NCBI GenBank assembly: GCA_016869715.1
Contig: VGDM01000002.1
Location: 118,639-182,638, forward strand
Source: Alphaproteobacteria bacterium
Lineage (GTDB): Bacteria; Pseudomonadota; Alphaproteobacteria; Acetobacterales; Acetobacteraceae
Direction: 5' to 3'
Length of the DNA: 64,000 nt
Below are positions 47,678 to 56,885 of this stretch, piece after piece. The notes beneath the pieces were generated by a model. It searched no databases. It was given only the letters and a program-made list of their open reading frames with translations, and was not told the DNA's origin. Both the position numbers and the translations under genes were made by a program. The number at the start of each line of letters is the position of its first letter. Within the stretch, counting starts at the first letter, position 1.

Positions 47678-49234
47678 AATCTCAGTTTTGCTCGAATTGG
47701 CTATTGTCACCGCCTGTTGGCGGGCTGCAATGGCGGTGGTTTCCGCCAACAGATCAAAGGGTTGGCGGAAGGTGGCGGTCATCTCGCCATCGGCCCAGGA
47801 GCAGTTCGATAGTACGAAGTTGAGCAGGCGACGTTTCTGTCGCGGCTCTTGGCGCTCAAACAGCCGCTGCGCGTTTTGCGCCAGTTCGAGAAGTTGCACG
47901 CCTTCGTCCATGTAGGATTCCTCGGCGTGTTGATGTCGATCGATCTCCCGCTGCAAGCGGCGCTGCTCCTCACGCCACTCGCCAGCGAACTTGTCGTAGA
48001 AGTCGCCGCCAATCTTGCCGTCGAGCTTGTCGACATACATGGCATTGATGCGTTCATCGAGCCGCCGGTATTCAGCTTGGAGGCGCGTGATCGCGTCTTG
48101 ATGCTCCCGCCGCTGATCGGCATGGCTTGCCTGAAGCGCCTCGCGCACCCAGCCAAGCACCTCGTTGTCGAAGCGCAGCCTGCCGAGCAGTTCCGTGAAC
48201 CGCGCCTCCAGCGCCTCCTCGCGCACGCATTGGGTGCAGGTGGGCTTCCGGCCCTCGGTTTTGGCCGCGTAGCCGGTGCAGTGGTAGTAGACGTAGCGCT
48301 GCTTCTTGATCTCGCCGACGACCGAACAGCCGCAGGTTCCGCAGGAGATCAGGCCGGAGAAGGCGAAGTCGTGCTTCGCGCGGCGGTGCTTCTTGGCAAA
48401 GCGGCCGTTCAGAACGCCCTGCACCCGCTCCCAGAGATCGACGGGGACCACCGGTTGGTGCCGCCCCTGGATCAGCTTGCCGTTCCACTCGTACCAGCCG
48501 GTGTAGAGCCGGGCGTGGAGGATCGTATGGATGGTGCTGACAGGCACCTTCGCCCCGCTCTTGCGGTAGACGAGACCGGCGTCGCGCGCCATGCGTGACA
48601 CCTCCTGCATCGAGTACTGCCCGGTCGAGTACCACTCGAACAGCTTGGCGATGATCGGCGCCACCTCGGGGTCGACGGCAATGATCTTCTTGCCGTCAGG
48701 GCCGGTGACGTTGCGATAGCCGAGCGGGCACTTGGTCGGCCAGATGCCCTGCTCGGCCTTCTCCTGCATGCCCTTGCGGGCTTCCTCGGACAGGTTGTCG
48801 ATGTAGTTTTTCGCCATCAGCACCTTGATGCCGTGCATGAACTTTTCTGACGAGCGGGACCCCCGCGACAGCACCACGCCCTCTTTCGGGAAGTGGACCT
48901 CGACCTCGAGATCGTCCACCGTCACCCAGTCCTTTAGGTTGCGGTAGAGCCGGTCAGTCTTCTCGACCAGCATCACGCGGACAGCCGGATGGGTCTTAAG
49001 GTAGGCGACCATCTCGCCAAAGGCGGCGCGGCCGGCCTGCTTGGCGGTCTCCACGTCCACGTATTCCTGGGCCACCACGAACCCCTGAGCCGCCGCGTAT
49101 TCCTTCAGCAGCTTCAACTGTGCCGGGATCGAGAAGCCTTCCTTCTCCTGCTCCTTGGAGGACACGCGGGCATAGATCACCGCCTGCTTGCGGGCGGGAT
49201 CGGCGGCGGGTGCGGGTTTCGATGTCCTGGTCAT
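47615..49234 (-). CDS. large serine recombinase (element integrase)
   Basis: A 539-residue serine integrase. Resolvase domain: YARVSSKEQEKEGFSIPAQL with the catalytic Arg and Ser (about residues 23-25) and VEKTDRLYRNLKDW. Then the recombinase domain (PLGYRNVTGPDGKKIIAVDP, TIHTILHARLYTGWYEWNGK) and a zinc ribbon (SCGTCGCSVVG, CTGYAA, CTQCVREEAL), then a coiled coil (about residues 375-440). ATG 49234 is preferred to a TTG at 49270. The final ~20 codons (WLGDLDSNQGCPGQSRKFYR) are antisense to tRNA-Gln(CUG) and the stop lies inside the tRNA. It would excise and insert the element at this site. Confidence 0.93.
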   Translation of the reverse strand: MTRTSKPAPAADPARKQAVIYARVSSKEQEKEGFSIPAQLKLLKEYAAAQGFVVAQEYVDVETAKQAGRAAFGEMVAYLKTHPAVRVMLVEKTDRLYRNLKDWVTVDDLEVEVHFPKEGVVLSRGSRSSEKFMHGIKVLMAKNYIDNLSEEARKGMQEKAEQGIWPTKCPLGYRNVTGPDGKKIIAVDPEVAPIIAKLFEWYSTGQYSMQEVSRMARDAGLVYRKSGAKVPVSTIHTILHARLYTGWYEWNGKLIQGRHQPVVPVDLWERVQGVLNGRFAKKHRRAKHDFAFSGLISCGTCGCSVVGEIKKQRYVYYHCTGYAAKTEGRKPTCTQCVREEALEARFTELLGRLRFDNEVLGWVREALQASHADQRREHQDAITRLQAEYRRLDERINAMYVDKLDGKIGGDFYDKFAGEWREEQRRLQREIDRHQHAEESYMDEGVQLLELAQNAQRLFERQEPRQKRRLLNFVLSNCSWADGEMTATFRQPFDLLAETTAIAARQQAVTIANSSKTEIWLGDLDSNQGCPGQSRKFYR

Positions 49235-49237
49235 GAT

Positions 49238-49250
49238 GTTTAGTGTAAAC
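49238..49250. promoter_or_regulatory. palindrome over the recombinase ribosome site
   Basis: GTTTA-GTG-TAAAC is a perfect 5-bp inverted repeat placed 4 to 16 bases before the recombinase ATG, where a bound repressor would block initiation. A GTTTAG half-site and an inverted CTAAAC also occur upstream of the XRE repressor gene (63543-63548 and 63591-63596), which makes that repressor a candidate binder. Confidence 0.35.
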
Positions 49251-50097
49251 TGTACATATTGTGATTGCAAGCGGTGGGGTCGAGACTGTCAGGCCTCTCA
49301 CCTGCCCGAATCAAACCCGGCACGCCGAGGATCCAGCCCTCGACCTGCGCCACCGCGCGTTCGGGTGGTGTTAGGTCCGGATTGAGGAACGAGGCCAGGG
49401 CACCGTCACAAGCCGCGCGCGACAGCCAGGCGGCGATGCTGAATGCATCGTGCTGATCGCCGGTGCGTCCCAGGCGGGCGAAGCCGCGAGAGCACAGCGC
49501 CGGATAGACCTCGGCGATGGCGGATCGGCCGGCGGGAATGTCCCAGCCATCGAAGGGCCAGAAGTGAACGCGCGGCCCGAGGCGCTGGCGGATGAAGCGC
49601 AGCCAGGGAATGCCGGCGTGGGTGGATTTCGCCACCGATCCCTGGACGTCGAAATGAAAGACGGATTTCGCGCCGCCCGCGCGCTCCTCGGTCAGGCGCC
49701 GCCAGCGGGCATTGCCCGTGCGCGCCGCGCCGTTGCCAATTGAACCATAGCGCACGAAATCGACGTAGGTGTGATCCTCGTCGGTGGGCCAATGGCGCTG
49801 GAAATCGTCGAGGAACGCAGGCCAATCGGGCAGCAGCCGATGCACCTCAAAATAGCGGAACGGGAAGGAGAAGCTGTGATCGATGCCGACCAGCGTCGGC
49901 TTATCCTCGGCCAGCCGCTCCATCAGCCATTCGGCAATGCCGCGCCGCGTCCAGTATTTGCGCGGGCTCGGCGGAGGCGGAACTTCCACTGGCAATGCGC
50001 CGCCCTCGGCCAGATAGACACGCAAGCCCTTGAGGCTGGAGTTCGGGGTTTCAGCGCCCGAATAGTCTATGCCGATGAAGCGGGAGAAGGCGGGCAT
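49240..50097 (-). CDS. RNase-H-fold (DUF429-like) predicted nuclease
   Basis: A 285-residue protein. The start RFIGIDYSGAETPNSSLKGL has the acidic Asp of an RNase-H fold on strand 1; LVGIDHSFSFPFRYFE supplies a second Asp, and RTGDQHDAFSIAAWL near the C-terminus holds the last acidic pair, as in DUF429 proteins. The gene begins four bases after the stop of the giant helicase gene, so the two are one transcript and probably one system. Activity has not been shown for close relatives known to me. ATG 50097 is used; the upstream frame overlaps the helicase end. Confidence 0.65.
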   Translation of the reverse strand: MPAFSRFIGIDYSGAETPNSSLKGLRVYLAEGGALPVEVPPPPSPRKYWTRRGIAEWLMERLAEDKPTLVGIDHSFSFPFRYFEVHRLLPDWPAFLDDFQRHWPTDEDHTYVDFVRYGSIGNGAARTGNARWRRLTEERAGGAKSVFHFDVQGSVAKSTHAGIPWLRFIRQRLGPRVHFWPFDGWDIPAGRSAIAEVYPALCSRGFARLGRTGDQHDAFSIAAWLSRAACDGALASFLNPDLTPPERAVAQVEGWILGVPGLIRAGERPDSLDPTACNHNMYSLH

Positions 50098-50101
50098 GTG
50101 T

Positions 50102-53100
50102 TCAAACCGACGAGCCAACCAGGACAAGCTTATCGCCGTCCTCTGCAATTTCTCCCTTCCGCACGAGAGCATCGAGATATGTGTCGACAGCGGTCTTTAG
50201 TTCGGGTCCTGTTCGGTCAAATCCGAAGAGCCGGGCCGCTTGAATAATGAGCTCTTCTCGAGGCATAGCCACAGCTTCTTTCAGCGCGGTCTTCAACGCC
50301 AGTTGGTATTCCTGAGGCGAGATCATCGACGCCTTCCTGAGCGGTAAGGCTGAGGTGCGCCTATCTCGGATAGCCGTCACTTCGCGCCCGGCCACCTGCC
50401 AGAACTCTTCGTACCGCTCGATGCCGCCTGAGCGGGATTGGGCTAACAGGGCGTTGCGGACATGCTCAAGGATGCGGCGGCCGGTCTTCTGCAAGCCGAA
50501 CGCCTCTCGTATACGGCGGGCCACTTCCTCAGTGTGGACTGGGCCTTCGCTTTCGATCACCTGCTGAATCAGACGGCCCATCTCATGCTGTCGCAGTTCT
50601 AGCAAGTCGCGGCCAACCGGGACGGACAATGAAGTCTCGATATAGGTTTTCACGTTCGGAAGCCGCGTGTGCGATAATGGCGGATCAAGGATCAGCTCCG
50701 GTGCGTCTCCGCCCTGATCCTCTGCCGCATCGTCTTCCGGTTCGGGCAAGTTCAACTGGGGGCTGGCGTGCCGCGACACTGCTTCTTGGATGGCCGCAAT
50801 CAGCTTGCCAGTCTCGCGCTCCGGATTGCGGAACCAATCCGTGCTCCAGATGCGGTGCAGCCTCCAACCCAAGCCCTCCAGCACCTCTTGCCTCAGACGG
50901 TCGCGGTCACGGGCAGAGCGAGAACTGTGATAGGTCGCGCCATCGCATTCGACGCCCAAAACGTAGACGCCCGGGCGCGCAGGATCGATGACACCCAGAT
51001 CAACTTTGAAGCTGGAAACGCCGACCTGCGAATGCACATGGTATCCGGCCTCCCGAATGACTTGCGCCACGGCCTCTTCGAAAGGACTGTCGAAGCCTTC
51101 TCCTGTGAGGCTGCCCGCTGAAAGGTTCCCCGTCTCGGCATAGTGCAGCAAGGCGCGAAGCATACGGGTACCGCGCAACTCGTGATCAGCCGGGATGTCA
51201 GCTGCCGTGATCGAAGAGAACACAACGCATCGTTCGCGGGCGCGGGAAGCCAGCACGTTCAGGCGCCGTTCGCCTCCTTCTTTGGAGACCGGCCCGAAGT
51301 TCAGGAAAGGCTTAGATTGATTTGGCGCAACGCCGTAACCAATAGAAATGAATACCACGTCGCGTTCGTCGCCTTGGATGGCTTCGAGGTTCTTCACAAA
51401 CAGGCGTTCGCCCTTCGGCAGGAAGGCTTCAACGTCCGAACGGATGCCAAGCTTGTCGATCATGTCATCGACCGCATCGCGCTGCTGGCTGGAGAGGCAG
51501 GCGATACCCAGCGACTTGTTAGGCGTCTTTCGCATGTGCTGCGCTACAGCCTTGGCGAGGATTTCGGCCTGCACCAAGTCCCGGCTTGTGCCGCCACGAT
51601 CATAGAAGCCACGCGGGGTCGTCTCCAGCGTCAGCCCGAACTGTTCGGTCTTCACGAAGGGGCTGGGAGGCAACAGCAGCTTATCTGCGTAACACTCGGC
51701 GTTCGAAAGCGCGATCAGCGACGGGTGTTTGCTGCGGTAGTGCCAAGCTAGCATGCGCTCAGCCATTCCCCGCGTCCGCGCCAGTGTCAGAATGCTCTCA
51801 TAGTCGCTTGGCCGCGTGACATCCGCCACATCTGTATCGTCTTCCTCGTTTTCGTCCGCGCCTGCGTTTGCAGCCTTGAAGAAGTTGGTCGGCGGCAGCT
51901 GCTTGTGGTCCCCCACGACGACGATCTGCTTCGCGCGCGCGACAGCTCCGAGTGCTTCCTCTGGTGCGATCTGGCTGGCCTCGTCCATCACCAGCACGTC
52001 GAAAGTCAGCTTCCCGGGCGGCAGGAATTGGGCGACAGAGAGCGGCGACATAAGGAAGATCGGCTTGAGCTTCTGCACGGCATTGCCAGCGTCCATCATC
52101 AGTTTGCGCACAGCACGATGACTGCGCTTCTTGTCAATCTCACCTCGGATGATGCCCATTTCACCACCGTAACCGGACGGCTTTTGGTCGAGGTACCGGG
52201 CCAAGACCTCTTGCCGTGCGATCTGGATGCGGCGGCGGTCGAACTCGCGAAACTGGTCCACTTCCTCGCTGCGGGTTTGCCCGTCGATTTGTGACAGCAC
52301 AGGGTCGCTTGCCGACGCTTTGCGCCAGAGGGCTTCCGCGATCAGCAGGTCAACTGAAGGTCGGACCTCAGATGGTTGCAGACGGCCTGCCTCAAGCCGC
52401 GCGGCGATGGTCGGCAAGCCTTCCTGTTGAACGGCGTTGAGGGCATCCCGCACCATTACCCAGTCGTTCGCCCTATCAAGGTTCGCCTGCCACTGCTGGA
52501 GCTTGGCGAGAAGCGCGGCCAACGGGATGTCTTCAAGCTGTTGCTGGCGGAAGACCACCAGGAGGTTCGCCTTGGTGTCCGCCACAGTGCTCGCCAAGGC
52601 CGACGCGGCGTCATTCCCAATTGCGGTCAGTTGGTCAGCATATTGCAACAGTGTATCGAGATTTGCGCTTCGCGCTGCCAACCTAAGCAGCGGAGCGTTG
52701 GGCGTCATCGCCCTGGCTTGCCGCACCCAATCCCTCAGGCGATGAACGCGCTCCCAAGGCGTGCCGCACTCAGCCCACAGATCCCCAAGGAGCAGGCGCA
52801 TTTCACCAGCGATGCCTTCGAACTCTTTCTTCGCGGTTTGGGCGTCCTGCAAGCTTTCAAGAGCGGCAATCCTGTCCGCCTGCTTCTTCGGAGGTGTGTC
52901 TTTGCTTAAGGCGCGAAGATCGGCCACCACAGTTCTGTGGCGAGCCGACAAGCGCCGGAAGAATGATCCGCCATCCGCCTTGAGCGCCAGAAGTCCGTTC
53001 GTGGTGTCATATCTCCAGGCCTCAGGGGCGAACCGCTTCTCCATGTCTGCAGCTAAGCAGCAGAAATTCTCGGCACGCGACATCCGGGCTTCGATCTGTT

Positions 53101-54940
53101 CAAGGTTGGCCTGCCACGCTGGGTTATCCAGCAGCGCCCGATCAGCGGGAGCCTGAGCAACCAAACGAAGCGCCTGTTCAACCCGGCGGGCATCAGCAAG
53201 GGTAGGCGCCTCGGTTTCAACTAACTGGAGCAATGAGCCTGTCAGGCGTCCTGCCAACGCGTTGACCTTCTCTAGCGTCGAAGAGAGTGATGAACGAAGC
53301 CGGTCATGATCGAACGGGCTGAGCGCGGCGATGCCCGTTCCGAACCAAGCGTGATCGGAAGGCGTTTGGCCAATCCGCTGGACGGCGGTGGCAGCTCGGT
53401 CAATCGCCAGCTCGGCATTCTCCAGCTTGGCAGCTGGCCATTCGGCGGTGAAATCCAGCCGCTCGTCCAGAAGGGTTGTCCGCTTGCCGCGCAACACTAG
53501 TTGACGGCCCATCACCTCATAGGCTGAGCGCTCAGAACTGCCGATGGGCCGGTGCAGCTTCGCCGTATAGCTATTTAGCTTGTCGCGAAGCCCGGCAAGT
53601 TTTGGGACCACTCCACCATCAAACCGGGATGCGCCTGACAGTCTTAGTGCATCCTCCAGTGATTTAAGGACTTCTCGCTTGTTCGCCTTGCGGCTGTGCG
53701 TCTCAAGGCATAGCGCCCCAAGCCCGGCGCGGCGAAGTCGATCATGCACCACCTCCAGTGCAGCTGTCTTCTCTGCGACAAAGAGTACGCTCTTTCCGGC
53801 ATGCACCGCTGCTGCGATTACGTTGGTAATCGTTTGAGACTTGCCGGTTCCAGGCGGTCCTTGAACAACAAGATTGCGCCCGCCTCGCGCCTCTTCGATG
53901 ACGACTGTTTGCGAGCTATCGGCATCAACCACATGGACGCATTTCGAGATATCTATACGCTGATCGATCGGTTCATCATCTTCGACAATCGGTGGCTCAT
54001 TTGCGAACGAGGTGCTTTCGCCCAGTAGAACATTCAGCAGCCCATGATCCAGCAGCGAGCCGTTCGGCCAACTGTTCGCATCCAAATCGCGCCACATCAT
54101 GAACTTCGAGAACGTGAAGAAACCCAAGCCGATGCTGTCCCGCTCGACCTGCCAGCGGCGCTGCCTGCTGACTTCCGCTTCGATCATTGCGAAGTAGTCT
54201 GAAGGCTTCCAACCTTCGGTTTCCGGGATGTCCGGCACCGTCAGGCCGAAGTCGCCACGCAGCTTCTCCCGCAGCGCCACGTTGACCATTATGTCGTCAT
54301 CGCGGCCATGCAGCACGTAGCCTTCGCGTCCAGCCACCCGCGTTAGAGACACGGGGATCAGGATAAGCGGGGCGTAGGACGCTTCGTCGCTGCTATCGCT
54401 ATCGAACCACTTTAGGAAACCCGCCGCTAGATACAAGGTGCTCAGGCCCTGTTCTTCCTCAAGCGTTCGTTCTTCCCGGAAAATTTTCGTGAGCCGCTTC
54501 TCGAGCTTCGTCTGCGCAAGCCGGGTTTGGAGCAGAGCGTAGCGACTACTGGCAAGACGCGACCTTGTCGCGAGAGCCTTGCCGGTGGATTTTGGGCTGC
54601 TGTCGGGTGTCAAAGCGACTGGAAGGTTGGTCTTGTCGAACAAAGTAGTTTTCAGCTCGGGCTGCTCGTCAACGCCTTGGAACGCGTAAGCGTTTGCGCC
54701 TTCATCCCAATAGAGCCGATGCAAAAGATCGTCCGCGGTGTGTCCGGTCACAGCAAGGCACCAAGGCCGCTTGCCGATCAGGGGGGCATGTAGCAGGCGA
54801 TTTCGGCGGGTAGCATCCACGAGGTCCCGACGCGCCTGCTCAAGCGCCCATGTGATCCTCTTCTTGCGCTTTCCGTTTGCTTCTGTCGCTTCAGATACGT
54901 GCTCTGCCAAACAATTATCTCCGTTTTCTTTTGCGTTCAT
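50102..54940 (-). CDS. DUF4011 – SF1 helicase – Vsr-like nuclease – DUF3320 protein (Hhe-type anti-phage)
   Basis: A 1612-residue protein. DUF4011 N-terminus (WALEQARRDLVDATRRNRLL, residues about 29-48); helicase core with Walker A VVQGPPGTGKSQTITN (about 361-368), a long inserted helical region (about 420-900), Walker B VLVMDEASQIAP (about 980), VGDHKQLPPTNFF and RRLNVLASRARERCVVFSS. Then a Vsr/DUF559-type nuclease domain (about 1280-1370: FDSPFEEAVAQVIREAG, KVDLGVIDP, GVECDGATYH) and DUF3320 near 1450. This architecture is that of the helicase-nuclease defence protein described as Hhe. ATG 54940 is taken; a TTG lies at 54976. Confidence 0.9.
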   Translation of the reverse strand: MNAKENGDNCLAEHVSEATEANGKRKKRITWALEQARRDLVDATRRNRLLHAPLIGKRPWCLAVTGHTADDLLHRLYWDEGANAYAFQGVDEQPELKTTLFDKTNLPVALTPDSSPKSTGKALATRSRLASSRYALLQTRLAQTKLEKRLTKIFREERTLEEEQGLSTLYLAAGFLKWFDSDSSDEASYAPLILIPVSLTRVAGREGYVLHGRDDDIMVNVALREKLRGDFGLTVPDIPETEGWKPSDYFAMIEAEVSRQRRWQVERDSIGLGFFTFSKFMMWRDLDANSWPNGSLLDHGLLNVLLGESTSFANEPPIVEDDEPIDQRIDISKCVHVVDADSSQTVVIEEARGGRNLVVQGPPGTGKSQTITNVIAAAVHAGKSVLFVAEKTAALEVVHDRLRRAGLGALCLETHSRKANKREVLKSLEDALRLSGASRFDGGVVPKLAGLRDKLNSYTAKLHRPIGSSERSAYEVMGRQLVLRGKRTTLLDERLDFTAEWPAAKLENAELAIDRAATAVQRIGQTPSDHAWFGTGIAALSPFDHDRLRSSLSSTLEKVNALAGRLTGSLLQLVETEAPTLADARRVEQALRLVAQAPADRALLDNPAWQANLEQIEARMSRAENFCCLAADMEKRFAPEAWRYDTTNGLLALKADGGSFFRRLSARHRTVVADLRALSKDTPPKKQADRIAALESLQDAQTAKKEFEGIAGEMRLLLGDLWAECGTPWERVHRLRDWVRQARAMTPNAPLLRLAARSANLDTLLQYADQLTAIGNDAASALASTVADTKANLLVVFRQQQLEDIPLAALLAKLQQWQANLDRANDWVMVRDALNAVQQEGLPTIAARLEAGRLQPSEVRPSVDLLIAEALWRKASASDPVLSQIDGQTRSEEVDQFREFDRRRIQIARQEVLARYLDQKPSGYGGEMGIIRGEIDKKRSHRAVRKLMMDAGNAVQKLKPIFLMSPLSVAQFLPPGKLTFDVLVMDEASQIAPEEALGAVARAKQIVVVGDHKQLPPTNFFKAANAGADENEEDDTDVADVTRPSDYESILTLARTRGMAERMLAWHYRSKHPSLIALSNAECYADKLLLPPSPFVKTEQFGLTLETTPRGFYDRGGTSRDLVQAEILAKAVAQHMRKTPNKSLGIACLSSQQRDAVDDMIDKLGIRSDVEAFLPKGERLFVKNLEAIQGDERDVVFISIGYGVAPNQSKPFLNFGPVSKEGGERRLNVLASRARERCVVFSSITAADIPADHELRGTRMLRALLHYAETGNLSAGSLTGEGFDSPFEEAVAQVIREAGYHVHSQVGVSSFKVDLGVIDPARPGVYVLGVECDGATYHSSRSARDRDRLRQEVLEGLGWRLHRIWSTDWFRNPERETGKLIAAIQEAVSRHASPQLNLPEPEDDAAEDQGGDAPELILDPPLSHTRLPNVKTYIETSLSVPVGRDLLELRQHEMGRLIQQVIESEGPVHTEEVARRIREAFGLQKTGRRILEHVRNALLAQSRSGGIERYEEFWQVAGREVTAIRDRRTSALPLRKASMISPQEYQLALKTALKEAVAMPREELIIQAARLFGFDRTGPELKTAVDTYLDALVRKGEIAEDGDKLVLVGSSV

Positions 54941-55111
54941 TTTGCCTGTCTGAGGCTGCCAGAAAACGAAACGCAAAAGATAGCAGCGTCACGTACTGGC
55001 GGCTACTTTACTGGAGAGATGCAAAGCTAAAGACCTCCCATTGGTATCATCGCTGCCATGACCGAACGTGGGTGTTGACTATTTTCATGCCAAGGGGAGC
55101 TGGAAGCGATG

Positions 55112-55924
55112 TCATTTGAACAAGTGGAGTGCTGTGGCGAGTGCAAGTACCCAGAGCGCGGCGCTCGCATATTTCGGAACGTTGAATATTACCGGTGCTA
55201 CAGCCGTAACAGGTGCCGGCGTCGGGGCGGGCATATCAACGCGAGCCTCTTTGTGGCTAGTCTTCCCGTGGTTTATGGGCGACCATTGTATCAAAGTCAC
55301 ATGCCCCCACAGCGATTCTGGTGAGCGGTTCTTTTCAAGACAGAACAAGCCCCATATGTTAGGCACACTCGGCGGCGCATATTTGTCAAAAACGAGGCCG
55401 CCCTCCCACCTCACCCCAATCGAAATTGAGGTTGCTGTCTCAGCTGCAATCTCGTTTTCAAGTTTAGCAAAAATATCTGGCGGTACTTGGCACTCAATAG
55501 ACCAGCCTGCTTTGTTCCCGATCTCCCAGTCGGCTTCGTAGGTCAATAGCACAGCCGTTGGCGGATTTGCATCAAGGCGCTCGCTGATCAACTTCTTGAT
55601 GCGAATGTGCTCAGGCTTGTATTTAGAATGGTCTGTGTATGCGAGTACGTCGTGCGCTTTGTGCCATTCCCATGACTTTTTAGCATCGGAATCCACTCTT
55701 AGAGTAAAGTCAAACTCTTTGATGGAGCCGTCACGGCCAATAACTCCCACCCGATCCTCAGACACCGCCTTGCCTTTAATGCCAGAGACAAACTCTGGCC
55801 TGTCTGTAATCACCGAATTTTGGGACCACGTTCGATGAAGATGAAGATTGGTTACGTCGAACCAAAAAGTTCGGATTGCAAATCCATATCCGCCAAAAGC
55901 GTCTTCTGTCGTTGCTTCATCCAT
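55112..55924 (-). CDS. uncharacterised protein with a C-terminal membrane anchor
   Basis: A 270-residue protein from ATG 55924, with GAGGGAG upstream. I do not recognise the family. The body is a mixed alpha/beta fold of charged and aromatic residues (FGGYGFAIRTFWFDVTNLHL at the start) with the only obvious hydrophobic helix at the end (PKYASAALWVLALATALHLF), as in tail-anchored proteins. It lies 171 bp upstream of the helicase gene on the same strand. The longer frame to 56341 runs antisense-frame through the fitB toxin gene and is not real. Confidence 0.65.
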   Translation of the reverse strand: MDEATTEDAFGGYGFAIRTFWFDVTNLHLHRTWSQNSVITDRPEFVSGIKGKAVSEDRVGVIGRDGSIKEFDFTLRVDSDAKKSWEWHKAHDVLAYTDHSKYKPEHIRIKKLISERLDANPPTAVLLTYEADWEIGNKAGWSIECQVPPDIFAKLENEIAAETATSISIGVRWEGGLVFDKYAPPSVPNIWGLFCLEKNRSPESLWGHVTLIQWSPINHGKTSHKEARVDMPAPTPAPVTAVAPVIFNVPKYASAALWVLALATALHLFK

Positions 55925-55994
55925 AATCGCTCCCTCGTCTCTCAGAGACGGCCCGGCCTTGGAATATATTGAAGTGCTCGCTTGTCCATGCAGG

Positions 55995-56426
55995 CTATTG
56001 CGCCCTTTTCTCGGCCCAGGGGTAAATAAGCTCCACGCCGCAGCCCTCGTAGTCGCTTGTGTTGCGGGTGGCCACACTGGCGGCATGGGCGCGCGCGATG
56101 GCGGCGATCTGGCAGTCGAGCTGGCCGATGGGGCGGCCGGCGGCGCGGCGCGCGGCGGCGATGACGGCATAGGCGCCGGCGGCATCGCGATCGAAGGGCA
56201 GTATGCGGTCGCGGAAATCCTCGTCCAGCATGCCGTCGATGGCGGCGCCGAGTGCGGTGCGGCGGCGACCGGCCGGCAGGATCGCCACGCCGTGGCGCAA
56301 TTCGGCTTCGCCGACCGCCGTGAAATAGATTCCCGCTCCATCCTGCGCGGCCAGCCATGCCTCGACCTGCGGCGCGGGTGTCGGCCGCAGCAATTCGGAA
56401 AGCACGTTAGTGTCGAGGATGATCAT
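55995..56426 (-). CDS. PIN-domain toxin (VapC/FitB type)
   Basis: A 143-residue PIN ribonuclease. Acidic residues appear in MIILDTNVLSELLRP (Asp5), GEAELRHGV (Glu), GRPIGQLDCQIAAIARAHA (Asp) and ATRNTSDYEG. The ATG overlaps the antitoxin stop (ATGA). It should cut specific RNAs, probably tRNA, when free of the antitoxin, and can stabilise the element. Confidence 0.9.
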   Translation of the reverse strand: MIILDTNVLSELLRPTPAPQVEAWLAAQDGAGIYFTAVGEAELRHGVAILPAGRRRTALGAAIDGMLDEDFRDRILPFDRDAAGAYAVIAAARRAAGRPIGQLDCQIAAIARAHAASVATRNTSDYEGCGVELIYPWAEKRAQ

Positions 56427-56677
56427 GCGCGCTTCCCGCCAAAGCGCGGCGGCTCGCGCATCGCCTCCCGCGCGGGCAGATCAAGCTCCACACCACCCAT
56501 CCGCGCCATGCGCGCGCGGATGGACGCCGCGAGATTGCGCGGCGTTGCCGGCTCGGTCACCACATGGCGGAGGATTTCGCGGGCCTCCTCCTCCATCGAG
56601 CGTCCATGCTCGGCCGCGCGGATACGCAGGCGGCGCTTCAGGTCGTCTTCAAGGTTGCGGATCGTGATGCTGGCCAT
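56423..56677 (-). CDS. ribbon-helix-helix antitoxin (FitA type)
   Basis: An 84-residue protein from ATG 56677 (TGAGGACATC upstream). The N-terminal MASITIRNLEDDLKRRLRIR forms the DNA-binding ribbon-helix-helix, followed by HGRSMEEEAREILRHVV and a C-terminal toxin-binding tail. Represses its own operon together with the toxin in studied pairs. The 209-bp space upstream (56678-56885) holds no visible gene. Confidence 0.9.
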   Translation of the reverse strand: MASITIRNLEDDLKRRLRIRAAEHGRSMEEEAREILRHVVTEPATPRNLAASIRARMARMGGVELDLPAREAMREPPRFGGKRA

Positions 56678-56885
56678 GATGTCCTCATTGAGGCGTGGGA
56701 TGTTAAGCGGTGATTGCATCGCAATCAATCTCTGTGTGGGCGTTTTGGAGGCCCGGCACTGATAGTTTCCTGGCCGGTAACCTAAAAAATCGCCCTGACG
56801 CTAGTGAAATGCCGCGCCTTGCCCTCCCGCATCGGATCATCGCCCGGAAGGACCCAGGCTTTTCAGGGCGATTTTCCCAAACGGA

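Noticed and set aside
55925..56341. N-terminal extension of the membrane-tailed protein
   Set aside because: It lies in another frame of the PIN toxin gene and is rich in Ser/Pro/Arg without pattern; a good ribosome site stands at ATG 55924.
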